DNA of 64,000 nt. Origin: Cryptomeria japonica. Its lineage: Eukaryota > Streptophyta > Pinopsida > Cupressales > Cupressaceae. Below the pieces are notes generated by a model. The model did no database searches. It was given only the letters and a program-made list of their open reading frames with translations, and was not told where the DNA came from. Below are positions 1 through 10,965 of the stretch, in pieces. Position 1 is the stretch's first letter, and each line of letters begins with the position of its first letter. The translations under genes were made by a program, and so were the position numbers. The stretch covers positions 689,262,083 through 689,326,082 of the forward strand of contig NC_081412.1 in the NCBI RefSeq assembly GCF_030272615.1, written 5' to 3'.

Positions 1-1389
1 ATTGTGAAGAGTTGCACACAACTGTTGGAAAGAAGTAAACTCAGAAAACAGAAGTTTGTCTCGAATATCTTTTTGTAAATTAGAAATAAAGATTCTTTGA
101 ATATCATTGTCAGGCACTGGAAAAGAGATTTGAGCATACAAATGCTTATATCTACCAATGAAATCAGTCACTTTTTCTTTAACACCTTGTTTACAATGCA
201 TTAAATCAACCAAAGTAACTTTAGGACTTATATTGTTTTGAAATTGTTGAATGAAAGCATTTGTAAGTTGTTCGAAAGAAGTAATAGAATAGGAAGGCAA
301 TGAGCAATACCATTGTAGGGCTTTGTCTCTTAATGTTCTAGTAAACAATTTTGCAAGCAACCTTTGGTCATAAGCAAAATCAGTACATATTGTTTGAAAA
401 GTCTTAACATGTGTTAGAGGATCTCCTTTACCATTATAAAGTTCCAAATGCGGGATTTCAACATGTTTAGGAGGGATAGCTCGAACAATGTCAGGAGAAA
501 GTGGGCTCGCAACATCAAATGTGGGCACACTAAACTTAGATTGATTCATAGAGGCAATTTGTTGCTATAAAGAAGAGACAGTTTGTGCAAGATTGTTAAT
601 GGTCGCTTCAGTCGAAGAATTCATATTAGATGTGTTAGATTGAGATGGAGGTGTTATGTTATTGAAAGAAGGTAAAGAGTAAGGTGGTGGGACTCTATGA
701 TAATTAGTCATAGGAGATGATTGGACAGGAGGAACACTACAAGGAGGAATGGAATGGTTAAATGAATTGCCCCCTTGCGTCATGTTCATTTGTGGAGATA
801 TAATAGGAACACTCATTGAAGGGATGAATGACGAAGTTGGATTGAATGAAGGAAGAGGGTTAATTGAAGAAGAAGGATTGCCCCCATGACTGGTGATCAT
901 AGGAGAAGTAGTCACTATGTTTGATGTAAAGGTAGGTATGCTAGCAATAGGAGTCGTCAAAGGAATAGAATGATTGACTTGAGTAGGAGGTTGTGTATAA
1001 CCTAAAGTTTCAGCACAACTCTTCATAGGTATCACATTTGAATCCACAATGTGTGCAATACCACGCAAAATATCAATTCCATTCTTATCACTTTGAAGCA
1101 TATGTTTTAGACCCTCAATTAAAGGAAGAGCTTGACTATCGGGGTATTCTTGAGACATCCATTGTCGAAAATCGTCAAATTGATTATCCAATTTCGAAAG
1201 TTGTTCTACAGAAACCTCATGGAGAGCTTCTTCATCATTAGGAGGATTAGAGGAATTACCCATGTCCTCATTAAAAAGGCTATTCAAATTAGGTTCCATC
1301 TCCTCAGTAGTTAAACCTCGGAAAGACTTAATTCTACGGCTTCGTCTAACGGGAATAGTGTAAGTAGGACTTATTGTTGTAAAACTCAT
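1..1389 (-). pseudogene. E1 gag polyprotein (Retrotrans_gag type), partial, one in-frame stop
   Basis: This is the capsid precursor of a Ty3/gypsy element. The frame opens with MSFTTISPTYTIPVRRSRR at 1389 and runs 274 codons. It meets a TAG at 565-567, where a CAG would keep it open, and then continues 188 codons to the window edge. The N-terminal half has a basic start, a short acidic stretch (FNEDMG) and a long Pro/Ser/Thr/Asn-rich linker. After the stop comes the recognisable capsid region: HLELYNGKGDPLTHVKTF, then RTLRDKALQWYCSLP, then SFEQLTNAFIQQF, a typical Retrotrans_gag (PF03732) pattern. Any zinc knuckle would lie beyond the window. The single stop suggests a fairly recent copy. I am confident of the family; the start codon is inferred from the first Met after the leader. 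Confidence 0.85.
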
Positions 1390-1517
1390 GCACTAGAGAG
1401 GGAGAGGAGATTTTGAATTTTAAAGGTAGCAATTTTCAGTGAAATCAGCCAATCTCCTAGATTTAAGCTGTTAAATACAATCAGGACAATCTCCCGAAAT
1501 TTCAGAAAAAATGTCAA

Positions 1518-1547
1518 GGACCGTGGCGCTCGGAGTGCACACGGTCC
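1518..1547. repeat. Palindromic core of hairpin cassette, copy 1 (E1 leader)
   Basis: Arms GGACCGTG (1518-1525) and CACGGTCC (1540-1547) are perfect 8-bp complements around a GC-rich centre. Cores of the same 30-nt length occur at 2141-2170 and 2940-2969. Confidence 0.85.
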
Positions 1548-2140
1548 CGACAAGTTTTTTCGAAATTTGCAGGGATGAAAGTTATGATGATTTTAGAGCT
1601 AATCTGAAAAAATTGAGTGATTTTACGATCTATAGATAGGCCAAATTAAAGTTGCAATCTCGAAATTGAACCCTACCAAGATTGTCGAAAAATGCAAAAT
1701 TTGAATTTTGAAAAAAGAGAGGGAAACTGAAATTTTGAATTTTATGATTTTAGAGGGAATACCAAAAGCAATGCAAGTTTTGAAATTTAAAAATTGACTC
1801 AATTTCACGCAAAATTCAATTTTGAAAGCGGAAATCAAAGTTGTTGTAATTAAGCACTTAATTTCAAAAGTCACAAATTGCAAGAATTTGAATAAAGCAC
1901 TGAAATTTCGAATGAATGCAAACACACTTTTCAAATTTAGGACAGTAAGAACACAATTTTGACACAGAATTTCAATTTCAATGATTTTTGAATGATTAGG
2001 AACCTTAATCCAAGCAATCACAAGACCAACTTTGACTGTAATTTTGAAAGTGTTATAATTGATAAAATCAGCCAAAATTCTGGATTTTAGCAGGAAAATA
2101 CAGTAAGATCTAGCTCCCGAAATTTCGGGAAAAATGTCGG

Positions 2141-2170
2141 GGACGATGGCACTCAGAGTGCACACGGTCC
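2141..2170. repeat. Palindromic core of hairpin cassette, copy 2 (E1 leader)
   Basis: This 30-nt core keeps GGAC...GGTCC ends and an inner CACTCAGAGTG palindrome. The outer stem is partly broken (GGACGATGG). Its flanks match the E8 LTR cassette, including CCAAATTTTCAG and AATCCAAAGTTACAG. Confidence 0.8.
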
Positions 2171-2550
2171 TCGCAACTTTTTTCCAAATTTTCAGAGATG
2201 AAAGATATTGTGATTTTATTGCGGAATCCAAAGTTACAGCTGATTTGGAAATGTTTTGATCAGTGAAATTGTCGGACAAAGGTTGAATCAAGAGGGTTTC
2301 AAAAATTAGGGTTTTGACACTTAACCACTTAATTTTCAAAATTAAAGCACAAATATGAATTGATAATTTGTAATAGAAGGGTAGATCTGAAACAAGCATT
2401 AACATTTAGACATTTCACAAGCTTAATTACTAAAAAGAAAATTTAGGGTTTTTATGCAATTAACCTCTAAAATTTTGCAAAAGATCAAACATGGAAATGT
2501 AATCAAGGCATCCAATTTTTGGATCTAACCATGAATAATCAGAAAGGATG

Positions 2551-2568
2551 TTCACGTCGGGTTCACCA
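2551..2568 (-). promoter_or_regulatory. E1 primer-binding site
   Basis: The minus strand reads TGGTGAACCCGACGTGAA four bases after the LTR end. The same 18-mer follows the 5' LTRs of E2 (plus strand) and E8, so three elements share it. The opening TGG fits pairing with a tRNA CCA end, but I could not assign the tRNA. Confidence 0.85.
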
Positions 2569-2939
2569 AAATGTAAAGCGGAAAATCGATCGAACCCTAG
2601 TTTCTCTCCCCTCTTCCAACTCCAAGGAGAGAGAAGGGAGGTTGCTAGGGTTGATGGTTTTCACTTGGGAGACTTTACATTCAAAAGAGGGGTTGAAACC
2701 CACAAGATCCAATCCCACACAATGCAAGATTGGATGCTAAATGCGTTTCAAGGGTTAAGACAGCAAGGCTACCCTCTTTTGTAAAGAATGTTGATAGAAG
2801 AATTAAGCTAGGAATGCATAGAAAGTGAGGAAGATTCGCTTATAAACTGAGATAGGGATATAGGATGGAGCTGCGGACCTGGAATTAGTAGTAAAATGTC
2901 GATACGGCACTGTCCTACAAATTTGAGCAAAAGTTGACG

Positions 2940-2969
2940 GGACGATGGTGCCCGGCGTGCACACGGTCC
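2940..2969. repeat. Palindromic core of hairpin cassette, copy 3 (E1 LTR)
   Basis: A 30-nt core beginning GGACGATGGTGCCC and ending GTGCACACGGTCC, clearly the same family as the two cores in the leader. It lies in the U5-side half of the LTR. Confidence 0.8.
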
Positions 2970-3444
2970 TCCGAAAAATCCGCGAAACGAAGGGGGATCT
3001 GTTCATCTCTGCACAAGGATTCCAGATCTTCAATTTCAGCCGCGTACCTGCAACCTACACACAGAAAAGTGAAGACGATTGGGGGGTAAGGGATTAGGGG
3101 TTTGCCTTTAGGTCAGACCCCAGTTTTGGAATTAACCAAGAAATGAGAAATTGTTGTAAATGTAAATGTATGTAATGTAAAACAAGTACTAATACCTTGT
3201 TGTAAGGATGTTTGTATCCTTATGTGCGAAGGTATAGATGTTGTTGTTTGTTGTATGTTGTAGTATGTAGTAAGTGATCTCCTCTTCAATGGTTGAATCC
3301 TTGTCTTGAATGCAACACTTAGCCTTGAATGGGGACTTGGAATGATAAATTGCTTGAAGGAATGCTTGAATGCTTGAATGCTTGAATGTTGTTTTCATGC
3401 CTTTTTCCCATTCATCTTCTACCCAAAATGAGAGAGAAAATGTA

Positions 3445-3453
3445 GTTTATATA
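3445..3453 (-). promoter_or_regulatory. TATA-like box in E1 LTR
   Basis: The minus strand reads TATATAAAC about 385 bp into the LTR. It lies downstream of the palindrome array and is a plausible start-site determinant. This is inference from motif and position. Confidence 0.45.
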
Positions 3454-3575
3454 CTTGCCAATTAGGGTTAAAAGACTGATTTTCCCAACCTTAGGCCGAC
3501 CAGGAAATATTATTTCCAATTTGCAAACAAAAAGACCCGAAGTCCCATAGGAGACCGGGCCCAAAATAGGGCCAG

Positions 3576-3664
3576 GGACCAGGGCGTTGGGCGCCATGGT
3601 CCTGGGGGACCAGGGCGCTGGGCGCCATGGTCCTGAAGGACCATGGCACTGGGCGCTCTGGTCC
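3576..3664. repeat. Three 31-bp GC-rich palindromic tandem units in E1 LTR
   Basis: Units start at 3576, 3607 and 3638, an exact 31-bp period. Each 27-nt core runs from GGACCA to TGGTCC around GGGCGxTGGGCGC, so each can fold into a strong stem. Surrounding DNA is AT-rich, so the array stands out in base composition. The outer GGACCA/TGGTCC arms recall the E8 and E1 leader hairpins. Confidence 0.9.
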
Positions 3665-3836
3665 CACCTCTTGGGACAGTAGGGTGCAAAGGAGGTTCAG
3701 GCCAGGGTGCTTGAAAATGCAATTTTTGGTGTCGTAATCAGGTTTCGGGGTCTCCATTCAGGTTCCGTGTTGCGTCGCCATCGTGAAGACCAAAATGCAG
3801 TCAAAATTGCAAGTGTCACAATTTTAGGATGCTACA

Positions 3837-4734
3837 CAACCCTACATCAATCATCTTTTTTCAAGGCCTAATTGTCATTCTTGCATTTTCTAATTCATCT
3901 TCTAGGGTTTCATGATTTATTCATTTAATCTTGTTTGTCATTTCTCCCTCTAGGTTAAATAATTTATTTATTTATCCTAAGTCTTCTTGTCACAATTAAA
4001 TGTTTATTTAATTGGCTAACTAATTCCTCCCTCTTTGTGAATTAATTAATAAATGAAAATTTGTTAATTAATTCACTTAATTCCTAATTTCCTCATTTTC
4101 TAATTCCTAATTTCCTAATTTCTATTTCATCTAATTTCAATTCTCTCCTATTTTTCTCCTAATTTCATGGGAATGACTTTTCAAGTTGTCATAATTTGTC
4201 ATAATTGACAATCAATCAATTTTGACATAGAAATTTGTCATAATTTTGTCATGAATTATCAATCAATCAATCTTGCATAGAAAGTGCAAATTTGTCATAA
4301 TTTGTCATATTTGTCATTCTTGATTTGCAATTTTCATTTGAATCTCTTCATGCTAGTTTGATCTTCTCTCCAATTTGTCTATAAATTGGATGAATTTCTT
4401 CAATCCCAACTAATCACTTTTTCGAATCCCTGATCCCTGGTCGAATCAATCACACTTCGAGTATTCCTCCGCTACTATCTTGTCTACTTGCTTTCACATC
4501 ATGCTTATGCACTAGTAGGTGAGATCCACAAACAAAGCTATTTGAAGGAGAAAGAAGGACAATGGAGCCACATGAAGGAGACATTCAAGTTTGCAATGGT
4601 TTGCGTTTGAATTGATGTCTTGTTTTCATGTCTTTATTGAGTGTTTTTAGGATTGTTATCATTGCAATTGAGTTTTTGTGATTGAGATAGCTTAATATTG
4701 ATTTGCTTTGATGATTTCCAGATTCCTATCTACA
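3837..4734 (+). repeat. E2 5' LTR, missing its first ~390 bp
   Basis: This aligns with 12548-13440 from CAACCCTACATCAATC to CCTATCTACA. The first part, equivalent to 12159-12547, lies beyond E1 outside the window. The segment is rich in TTAATTAATT and TTTGTCATAA-type repeats. Confidence 0.9.
4379..4387 (+). promoter_or_regulatory. TATA-like box in E2 5' LTR
   Basis: CTATAAATT occurs about 350 bp before the LTR end and is identical in the 3' LTR copy (13090-13098). Position and motif suggest the element promoter. Confidence 0.45.
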
Positions 4735-4739
4735 TTAAT

Positions 4740-4758
4740 TGGTGAACCCGACGTGAAC
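4740..4758 (+). promoter_or_regulatory. E2 primer-binding site
   Basis: TGGTGAACCCGACGTGAAC starts five bases after the LTR terminal CA. It is the same site as in E1 and E8 but on the opposite strand, which fixes the E2 orientation as plus. Confidence 0.85.
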
Positions 4759-4839
4759 TAACCCCCTAACCATGCTTTTGAGTGCTTTTGAGATGATTTG
4801 CAGGTAAAAAACCCAAGACACAGGGTAATGCAGGGCTTT

Positions 4840-5105
4840 CTGAGAACTTCTGCGCCTGTGTAAGCAATCTTGTGCCTGTGTGAGTAATCCTGCACCTGTG
4901 TGAGCAATCCTGCACCTGTATGAGTAATCCTGCACCTCTGTAAGCAATCCTGCGCCTGTGTGAGTAATCTTGTGCCTGTGTAAGCAATCATGCGCATGTG
5001 TGAGTAATCCTATGCTTGTGTAAGCAATCATGGCCCCTGTGTGAGTAATCCTGCACTTGTGTAAGGAATTGTACGCCTGTGTGAGACATTCTGCACCTAT
5101 GTAAG
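4840..5105 (+). repeat. ~20-bp minisatellite in E2 leader
   Basis: Roughly a dozen degenerate copies of a 20-bp unit of the form TGCGCCTGTGTGAGTAATCC, alternating GAGTAATC and AAGCAATC variants. The overlapping minus-strand ORFs with repeated THTGAGLLTQ-like peptides are a by-product of this repeat and are not genes. Confidence 0.85.
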
Positions 5106-7156
5106 GCCAGAAACAGAGGTAAAAGGCACTATTTTTACTTGCAAATTGCTTTGTTTTGCATTTTGTTTCTGCATTTTGTTTTTTTTTGGTAATAATCCTC
5201 TATGCAGCACCTTGGTATTACGCATGACAAAGACAAAAAATGAAACTACTAACACATTTTATGCAGGTTCGCTAGTCAAAGACTAAGCAAATTAAACTTC
5301 TGACTTGGTGGTTTTGTAGGTTGCCTTGTACTCCAACTAAACTTTGTGTTTATAATTCATAGTTAGGCACCTAGTATGATTGCTAAATAGGATGGAATGA
5401 ATGTGTGTTTGCTTTGATTGTTGAGTTTGACATTGGAGTAGGAGAGTATGCTCTCATCCTTCTTAGGGTGACCAGAAATCCAGATCTTCGATACCATTCT
5501 CTTGGTTCAGATTCTTTGTTACCTTTAGAGGTCCTGCCTTCCCGACCATTTGCTTTCTTTTGCAAGCAAGTGACAATCATGAGAAGGGAATGACCCAAAG
5601 TGAGTACAGCTAGAATACCTTGGCATTCTAACTCACTATAAATAAATACCTGATGGGCAAAAGCTTTGAAGGAAGGGTTACGTGGGAATTGTAGTTACTT
5701 GGGAAGTGATGACCCTTGAACTCTTTCTCATATCAACATCTAAGTAGGACCTCACGGTCTAAATCGTGCTTGCGCAACTACATTTGTTTGGTATCTTAGT
5801 GGGCTTAATGTCTCAATCATGCTTGCGTGACACCAAGGAGTAACACTTAATAGAAATCCTTACTAAACATCTTGTATTTAGAGGCCAAAAATCCTTCTAG
5901 TTGCTTGAGAAGGACAAGTTCAGATACTTGGAAGAGATACTAAGTTTTCCATGGGGAGATTTCCATGGGGACTGATGCTTGGCTACCCTGAGAAGTGAGT
6001 GCCATGGAGGGGAGCTTGTGGGGTCAAGCATATATGTATTCTCCTTGAATCTCATAATGAGTCTACCTCTCAAGTACCTACTGTCCTTGCCTACCATAAG
6101 AAATGTGTGAATGAGCATGATTGTCTTGAGTCTAAGTTAAAATATCTTGTCTTCTTTGCTTGTCAAAAGTAGAGTTGTGTCTCATTTCAAAACCAAGACA
6201 AATTGATTCAAAACAATGTTAAACACAAGAGTATTTCATTCAACAAAGTTCAAAACACCTTCAAACATGGTTGTCAAATATTTTTCAAAATCTTGTCTCA
6301 ACATTCATGTCACTTAGATTTAGGTCCTCCATTGTCCATACTTAGGGCTTAGAGCATCATTCTTGCATTCTACTTGGTCCATTTCATTTAGGTGTCCATT
6401 TGCATGTCTTTATTAGGTTCTCATTTAGGTGTCCCCTTGCATGTCATTATTAGGTCCTCACTTAGGTGTCATATTGCATGTCCAACATTGGGTCCATCCT
6501 AGGTTTGCATTTTGCAAATTCATTGTCAACTACCAAGGTTAGGTTTCACCTAGGTCATACTCCTTTGCATATCAATAAGGGTCATCCATTTGCATATGTC
6601 CTCTTGCATTAGAGTAATACAATTTCATAATTCAAACTTAGGTTGAAATTGTCATACATTTGCATTTGCATACCCTAGGTCTCTTCATCAAGCTTAGGTC
6701 ATTATCATATCATATTAGGGTCATTTGCATAGTAATTGTCCCTTTGCATATAGTCTCAAAACTAGGTTTTGTTATACTTGAGTAATCCAAATCTTTGATA
6801 AACCCTAAGTCATTGTTAAGAATTCTAGACCTTATCAAACTTTTTTCTTTTTGTCATCAATGTCATTTGGTCAAACCTAGCTTAGTATCCAAGCATATAG
6901 GGGAGACATTGTCATTTTGTCCTTTTGTCACTTGGTCCTTTTGTCCTTTGAGGTCTAGACATCATTTCAATTTCCTAAGGGTCTCTTTTTAGAATTGCAT
7001 TCATAAGTTTTTCAAAATCTTGAAAAAAGAACAAAAACATAGGTTGCATTCTTGCCATAGATTGCATTTCCATCTATTTAGTTTGCATTTAGTTGCATAT
7101 CATACATCATCCTTGAAAAAAAAAAAATTCCAAAAATATTGCATTTGCATAGTGAC
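5106..7156 (+). other. E2 leader, non-coding
   Basis: About 2 kb without a supportable ORF. From about 6300 to 6780 it holds a diffuse, irregular repeat of GCATGTC, TTAGGTCC and TAGGTGTC words, suggesting decayed short tandem repeats. Nothing else was recognised. Confidence 0.5.
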
Positions 7157-9931
7157 ATGTTTGTTGAAATGAGGTCTCAACCTTCTTACGAAGCCATGCC
7201 ATCACAATTGAGCAATCAATCATGTCAATCCAATCTCTACATGTCTCAGAACTTGGATCAAACTTTTTATGATGAAACAAGTCTCCAAATACAAAAACTA
7301 GAGGAGAAACTAGCTCAAGAAAATGAGATTTTGGAGCAAAGAGTGAAAAACATTGAGAAGAATAGATCATAGATGTCCAAAAATTTTCAAAAATTTCTAG
7401 GTCAAAATCCAAAGATTGAGCCAATTGATGTAAGATCTCTTCTTGAACGATCATACATACCTGCTCTCCTCTCACAAATAGAGATGATGAAACAATTTCA
7501 AGAAAAGAGACAACATCAATTTCAACATTATGTGCCTCCACAACAAGAACAAGAATGTGTTTACTATCAATCAGATTTTCAACCATCACAACCAATTGTT
7601 CAATAGCTCCAACATTTCCAACAGACACAACCAATGGTCTAGCATATGCAACCAATCATCCAATTTCAACAATATGTCCAACCAACTATACAATGTCAAC
7701 AAATGGTTCAACCAATGGTGGAATATCAATGTCAACAACCACAACCAAACATTCAAAAACAAAGGTTGCAACATGCACCAAGCCAAATTTTGAACATGTC
7801 AAACCAATTTGATCAACATCTAGTTCGAAATCAAAACATGACATTAGACCAGAACCAACTCCTTTCCAAACAAGTTCAAATTCCAGATACAACTATGTCA
7901 AAACCTCAAAAGAAAGGTGGCTTTATTGCAATGATCTTAAGGAAACTACCAAGTGAGTTCTTTGAGGAAGATCAAGATAATACAATTATGTCTAGCAATG
8001 CCTCATCCCCCCACAAACAAATTGACTCTCCAGTGGCATCTATCCCTACACCTTTAGAAGTTTCCCAAGAAACTTCCATATTGTCCTCATCAAACAATAC
8101 ACCCAAGGATGCAATTATCCAAGGGCTATCCATAATTGATTGCCAAGATAATCCAATTCATGATGCACATCCTTGTCATGTTTCAGAAATACAAGACCCA
8201 ATGCCACCATGCACTTTATTGCCATTACCTGTTTTAGAGGATCCCATTCAAAGTCCCTCTTCCTCATGTTCAAGCATTGATTCCTTGCCAGAATCCATCA
8301 TAAATGTTCAAAGTGCATTTTCTTCATGCCAAAACATTGATTCCTTATCAGAATCCTCCATGCATATCCAAAGTCCAACCTCATGTCAAGAGGATACTTT
8401 AGAGCCTGAAGAAACATGTCTTAAAACAGATCAAGATCAATATCTTGAAACCTTATCATCCCATCCAATTGTTGACCAGGACCCCATGTTCCCAGACACT
8501 CATGACAATTCCCCTATTCTTGTCCATCCTATCCAAAGTCCTATTGACACTTCATTCCCCGAGCAAGATCAAGATATCCCAGTCCATCCAATCCCAAACA
8601 ATCCCCTTCCATTTCATGAAAAAAATGTCCTTTCAAATCCCATTAACATTCCACTTCCTAAACAAGATCAAGATATCCCTTCCATCCTTTCTGATGATCC
8701 CATTAAAATTCAAGAGCAAAGCACCTTTAAAGAGGATTCCAATGATCTTCCTCCTTGTCAAGATCAAATTCTTCCTTCAGATCCTCCACAAGATCCACTT
8801 GTTCCTCCATCTCCTTGTCTTAATGCTCCATATACACTCCAAGGGCGCATTTCTTTTGATGATCCCATTATTTCTCCCATTCCATCTTTTGAAGATCGTG
8901 TCATTGAACCATGTCCCCCTCATGATCCTAATCCCCCTCATGATTCTAACGTGTCAGTGCAAGATGTTCATGAAACCTCGACATGCATAATGGGTTCTTC
9001 CACTTTGGTGCAATCCGATCCACTTCAAGATCTCATTATTTCTCTCATATCATATCCACCTCATAATGGACTCGCGTCTTCTTCCCAAAGAAAAGAGTCT
9101 CCTACAAGTCAAGATATTCATAAAGGAAAAGGAGTAGACCTTCATGAGAAAGAACCCCTCCATATCAAAGAAAATATTAAGGGTCATGGCCTCAGTGAAA
9201 TTCCTCAAGACATGGGTACCCCTACTAAATCCAACTCCCCTTCAAAATCCAAACATATCCCTTCCCCATCATACCTTCCATCCATCTTAGGTCCTTATAT
9301 CCCTTTGTCCTCTATGCAAGGTCAGCAAAGGCACACATCCTTGAGTAAATTTCATGCATCCAAAAGAACTCCATTTCATTCCTATCCATCCATGCATTCC
9401 TTTCCCCCTCCAAGCAATTTGGATGCTATGTATAAAAGTCATAAGTCTAGCAATCCGCATGTATTCAAGGACCAACATGTCCAATATAATCGACATGTCA
9501 AAACAAAAAACAATATGATCTATAAAGAAAAAGAAATATCCAAAAGGCCACAAAGGCCCACTGAAAAAAATAAAGCAAAGTCAAAATATATATGGGTTCC
9601 TAAATCCCTTGTGCAAGCAATGCACTCCAAGGAACCACAAAAGCATGAAAAATAAAAAACCATGTGGATCCCTAAGTGGCTCCTTGAAGCACAAAAGCCT
9701 AAAGAAACATCCAACTTGGCATCCAAAATTGCTATTCCTCCATCCAAACCTCTCAAATTTGTTCCTCCATCACCTTCTTCATCCATTTTGGGCCCTTATG
9801 TCCCAAAATCCCAAGCTATTCCTCCATCCAAATCTCACAATCTGAGATCCACTTTTCCTCCATCAGTCCATCACCCCTCAAGGTGTGTGCCAATGTCAAT
9901 CTTGCCTTCATTTCCATCCACTCAAGCATAG
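7157..9931 (+). pseudogene. E2 orphan ORF: long Gln/Pro/Ser/Asp-rich protein, unrecognised, five in-frame stops including the terminal one
   Basis: One frame stays essentially open for 925 codons, from the ATG at 7157 to the TAG at 9929. It is broken by TAG at 7370, 7604 and 7640 and TAA at 9653; the three TAGs read naturally as former CAG codons. The N-terminus (to about residue 75) is helical and coiled-coil-like (IQKLEEKLAQENEILEQRV). A Gln-rich stretch follows (QFQQYVQPTIQCQQM). The bulk is Ser/Pro/Asp-rich with many DPI and QDQDIP motifs. Near the C-terminus a module is duplicated: ILGPYIP and KYIWVPKSLVQA recur as MWIPKWLLEA and ILGPYVP. No zinc knuckle, protease or polymerase motif is seen. 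It occupies the place of gag, so a gag-like or accessory role is possible but unproven. Only this frame is preserved, which argues for past coding function. Confidence 0.65.
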
Positions 9932-10965
9932 TTCTTCCAATACCCTATCCATTATCCAATGCATATTTTCCATCCTTCGATCCCTTTGATCCAATCCTTT
10001 ACATAAATCCTTGCCTTAGTTTCATCTCATTTTCCATGTCCTTATCCTACCAACGTCTTTGAGCATACTTTTAAAGGTCATGGTCCATTTTTTTCAAGGC
10101 TACTATTCAAACAAAAAGACGCTTGAGCCCTTCTTCCATCCCCTATCATTTGTCCATCTTCTATTGAAAAATTCAAAATCAAAAAAAAAAAGGTGAGAAA
10201 AAAATTGAAAAAGAAAAAGAAAAAGTAAAGCAAAAATAATTCGTCCGCTGGTGAAAACCTGGCAAACAGGTGCCTTGGGAAATTACCATGAACAAAACAT
10301 GGCAAACAGGTGTCATGCATAATCTATGAACTTCTTGCACACCACAATTGGGGGCAGGTTTCCTCCTTCATATCCTATTGCCCTTCATTATCCTATCATA
10401 CCATGTCATACTCCTCCATTATCCTATTGTCCCTCATGTCCATTTCCTCTTTCCACCTTTGATCTTGACAAGGCTGAGGATCTTCATGAGCATCATGCAT
10501 CTTGTTTGCAGCTTTTAGTCCATCATAGCTTTTGGTTATTTATCCATTTGCTTATTATAACCTTTCATCCATATTCCCTAGCTTATTGCAAATTTTTGCC
10601 ACTATCCCTTAGCCTACCTTGACCTTCAGTCCATGTCCCTTATCCATTCTTGGTCTTGCTTATTTTATCCATATCTTATCACTATCCATACACTCCGTTT
10701 CATTCCTTGATCTTGATCTGACATAAGGATGCAAAATTTAAACATGGTTTCAAAAACCTCTTGACATGTCCCTCGTGCCATGTTCACTGCTTTACATTGT
10801 CATATCCAGTCTCTTGTCCCATCACGCAATAGCCCTTGAAAATTGCATCGATATTGTCTCCATAATAAAAGGCCTTTGTCTTCCCTCTATCCACCATCAT
10901 TTCAGCAAGCCTATTTATTCACCTATCATATTCCTTGCCTTGCTAGACGCTGGGGGCAAAATCAT
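9932..10965 (+). other. E2 internal region downstream of the ORF
   Basis: No coding region is supported. A duplicated motif, TGGCAAACAGGTG (10260 and 10300 area), follows a purine-rich stretch of lysine-like codons near 10175-10230. TTGGGGGCA-type G tracts appear near 10351 and 10949. Confidence 0.4.

Larger units (their letters stand above)
1390..2550 (-). other. E1 untranslated leader with two hairpin cassettes
   Basis: About 1.1 kb of AT-rich sequence lies between the primer-binding site and gag. An ORF of 260 codons on this strand (1623-2405) is low-complexity and has no recognisable domain, so I do not call it a gene. The leader holds two copies of a cassette with a 30-nt palindromic core (1518-1547 and 2141-2170), each in the context AATTTC...GTC-core-CAA(C/G)TTTTTT. 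The second copy and its downstream 200 bp closely resemble part of the E8 LTR (47880-48070). Confidence 0.6.
1..3836 (-). mobile_element. E1: Ty3/gypsy LTR retrotransposon, 5' end only, truncated by window edge
   Basis: Reading on the minus strand, the order is 5' LTR (3836 down to 2572), primer-binding site, long leader, and a gag ORF that runs off the left edge. The element interrupts the 5' LTR of E2: sequence matching the E2 3' LTR resumes exactly at 3837. The first five flanking bases (caacc, 3837-3841) should be one copy of its target-site duplication; the other copy lies outside the window. Pol and the 3' LTR are not visible. Leader and LTR segments resemble those of E8, so E1 and E8 are probably related families. 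Confidence 0.85.
2572..3836 (-). repeat. E1 5' LTR
   Basis: The 1265-bp LTR starts TGTAGCATCC on the minus strand at 3836 and ends ...TTTACA at 2572, just before the primer-binding site. It contains a TATA-like box, three 31-bp GC-rich palindromic units (3576-3664) and one further 30-nt hairpin core (2940-2969). The partner 3' LTR is outside the window, so the boundaries rest on TG/CA ends, the primer-binding site and the E2 junction. Confidence 0.8.

Noticed and set aside
1623-2405. 260-codon minus-strand ORF in the E1 leader
   Set aside because: Low-complexity Ile/Phe/Leu-rich product over AT-rich leader and hairpin cassettes; homologous E8 sequence has no matching frame.
2551-2568. tRNA gene fragment
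   Set aside because: The sequence lies exactly at the LTR-internal boundary in three elements, so it is a primer-binding site; no cloverleaf is present.
4735-5031. Overlapping minus-strand ORFs with repeated THTGAGLLTQ-like peptides
   Set aside because: They are translations of the 20-bp minisatellite in the E2 leader; all three minus frames stay open because the repeat lacks stops.
4840-5105. Possible CRISPR array
   Set aside because: Units are about 20 bp, directly adjoining and degenerate, with no unique spacers, and the setting is a plant retrotransposon.
7107-7655. 182-codon minus-strand ORF
   Set aside because: Antisense shadow of the E2 orphan ORF; composition is the complement of the Gln/Asn-rich frame.
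8445-8990. 181-codon plus-strand ORF
   Set aside because: Alternative frame inside the preserved E2 ORF with a hydrophobic, low-information product.
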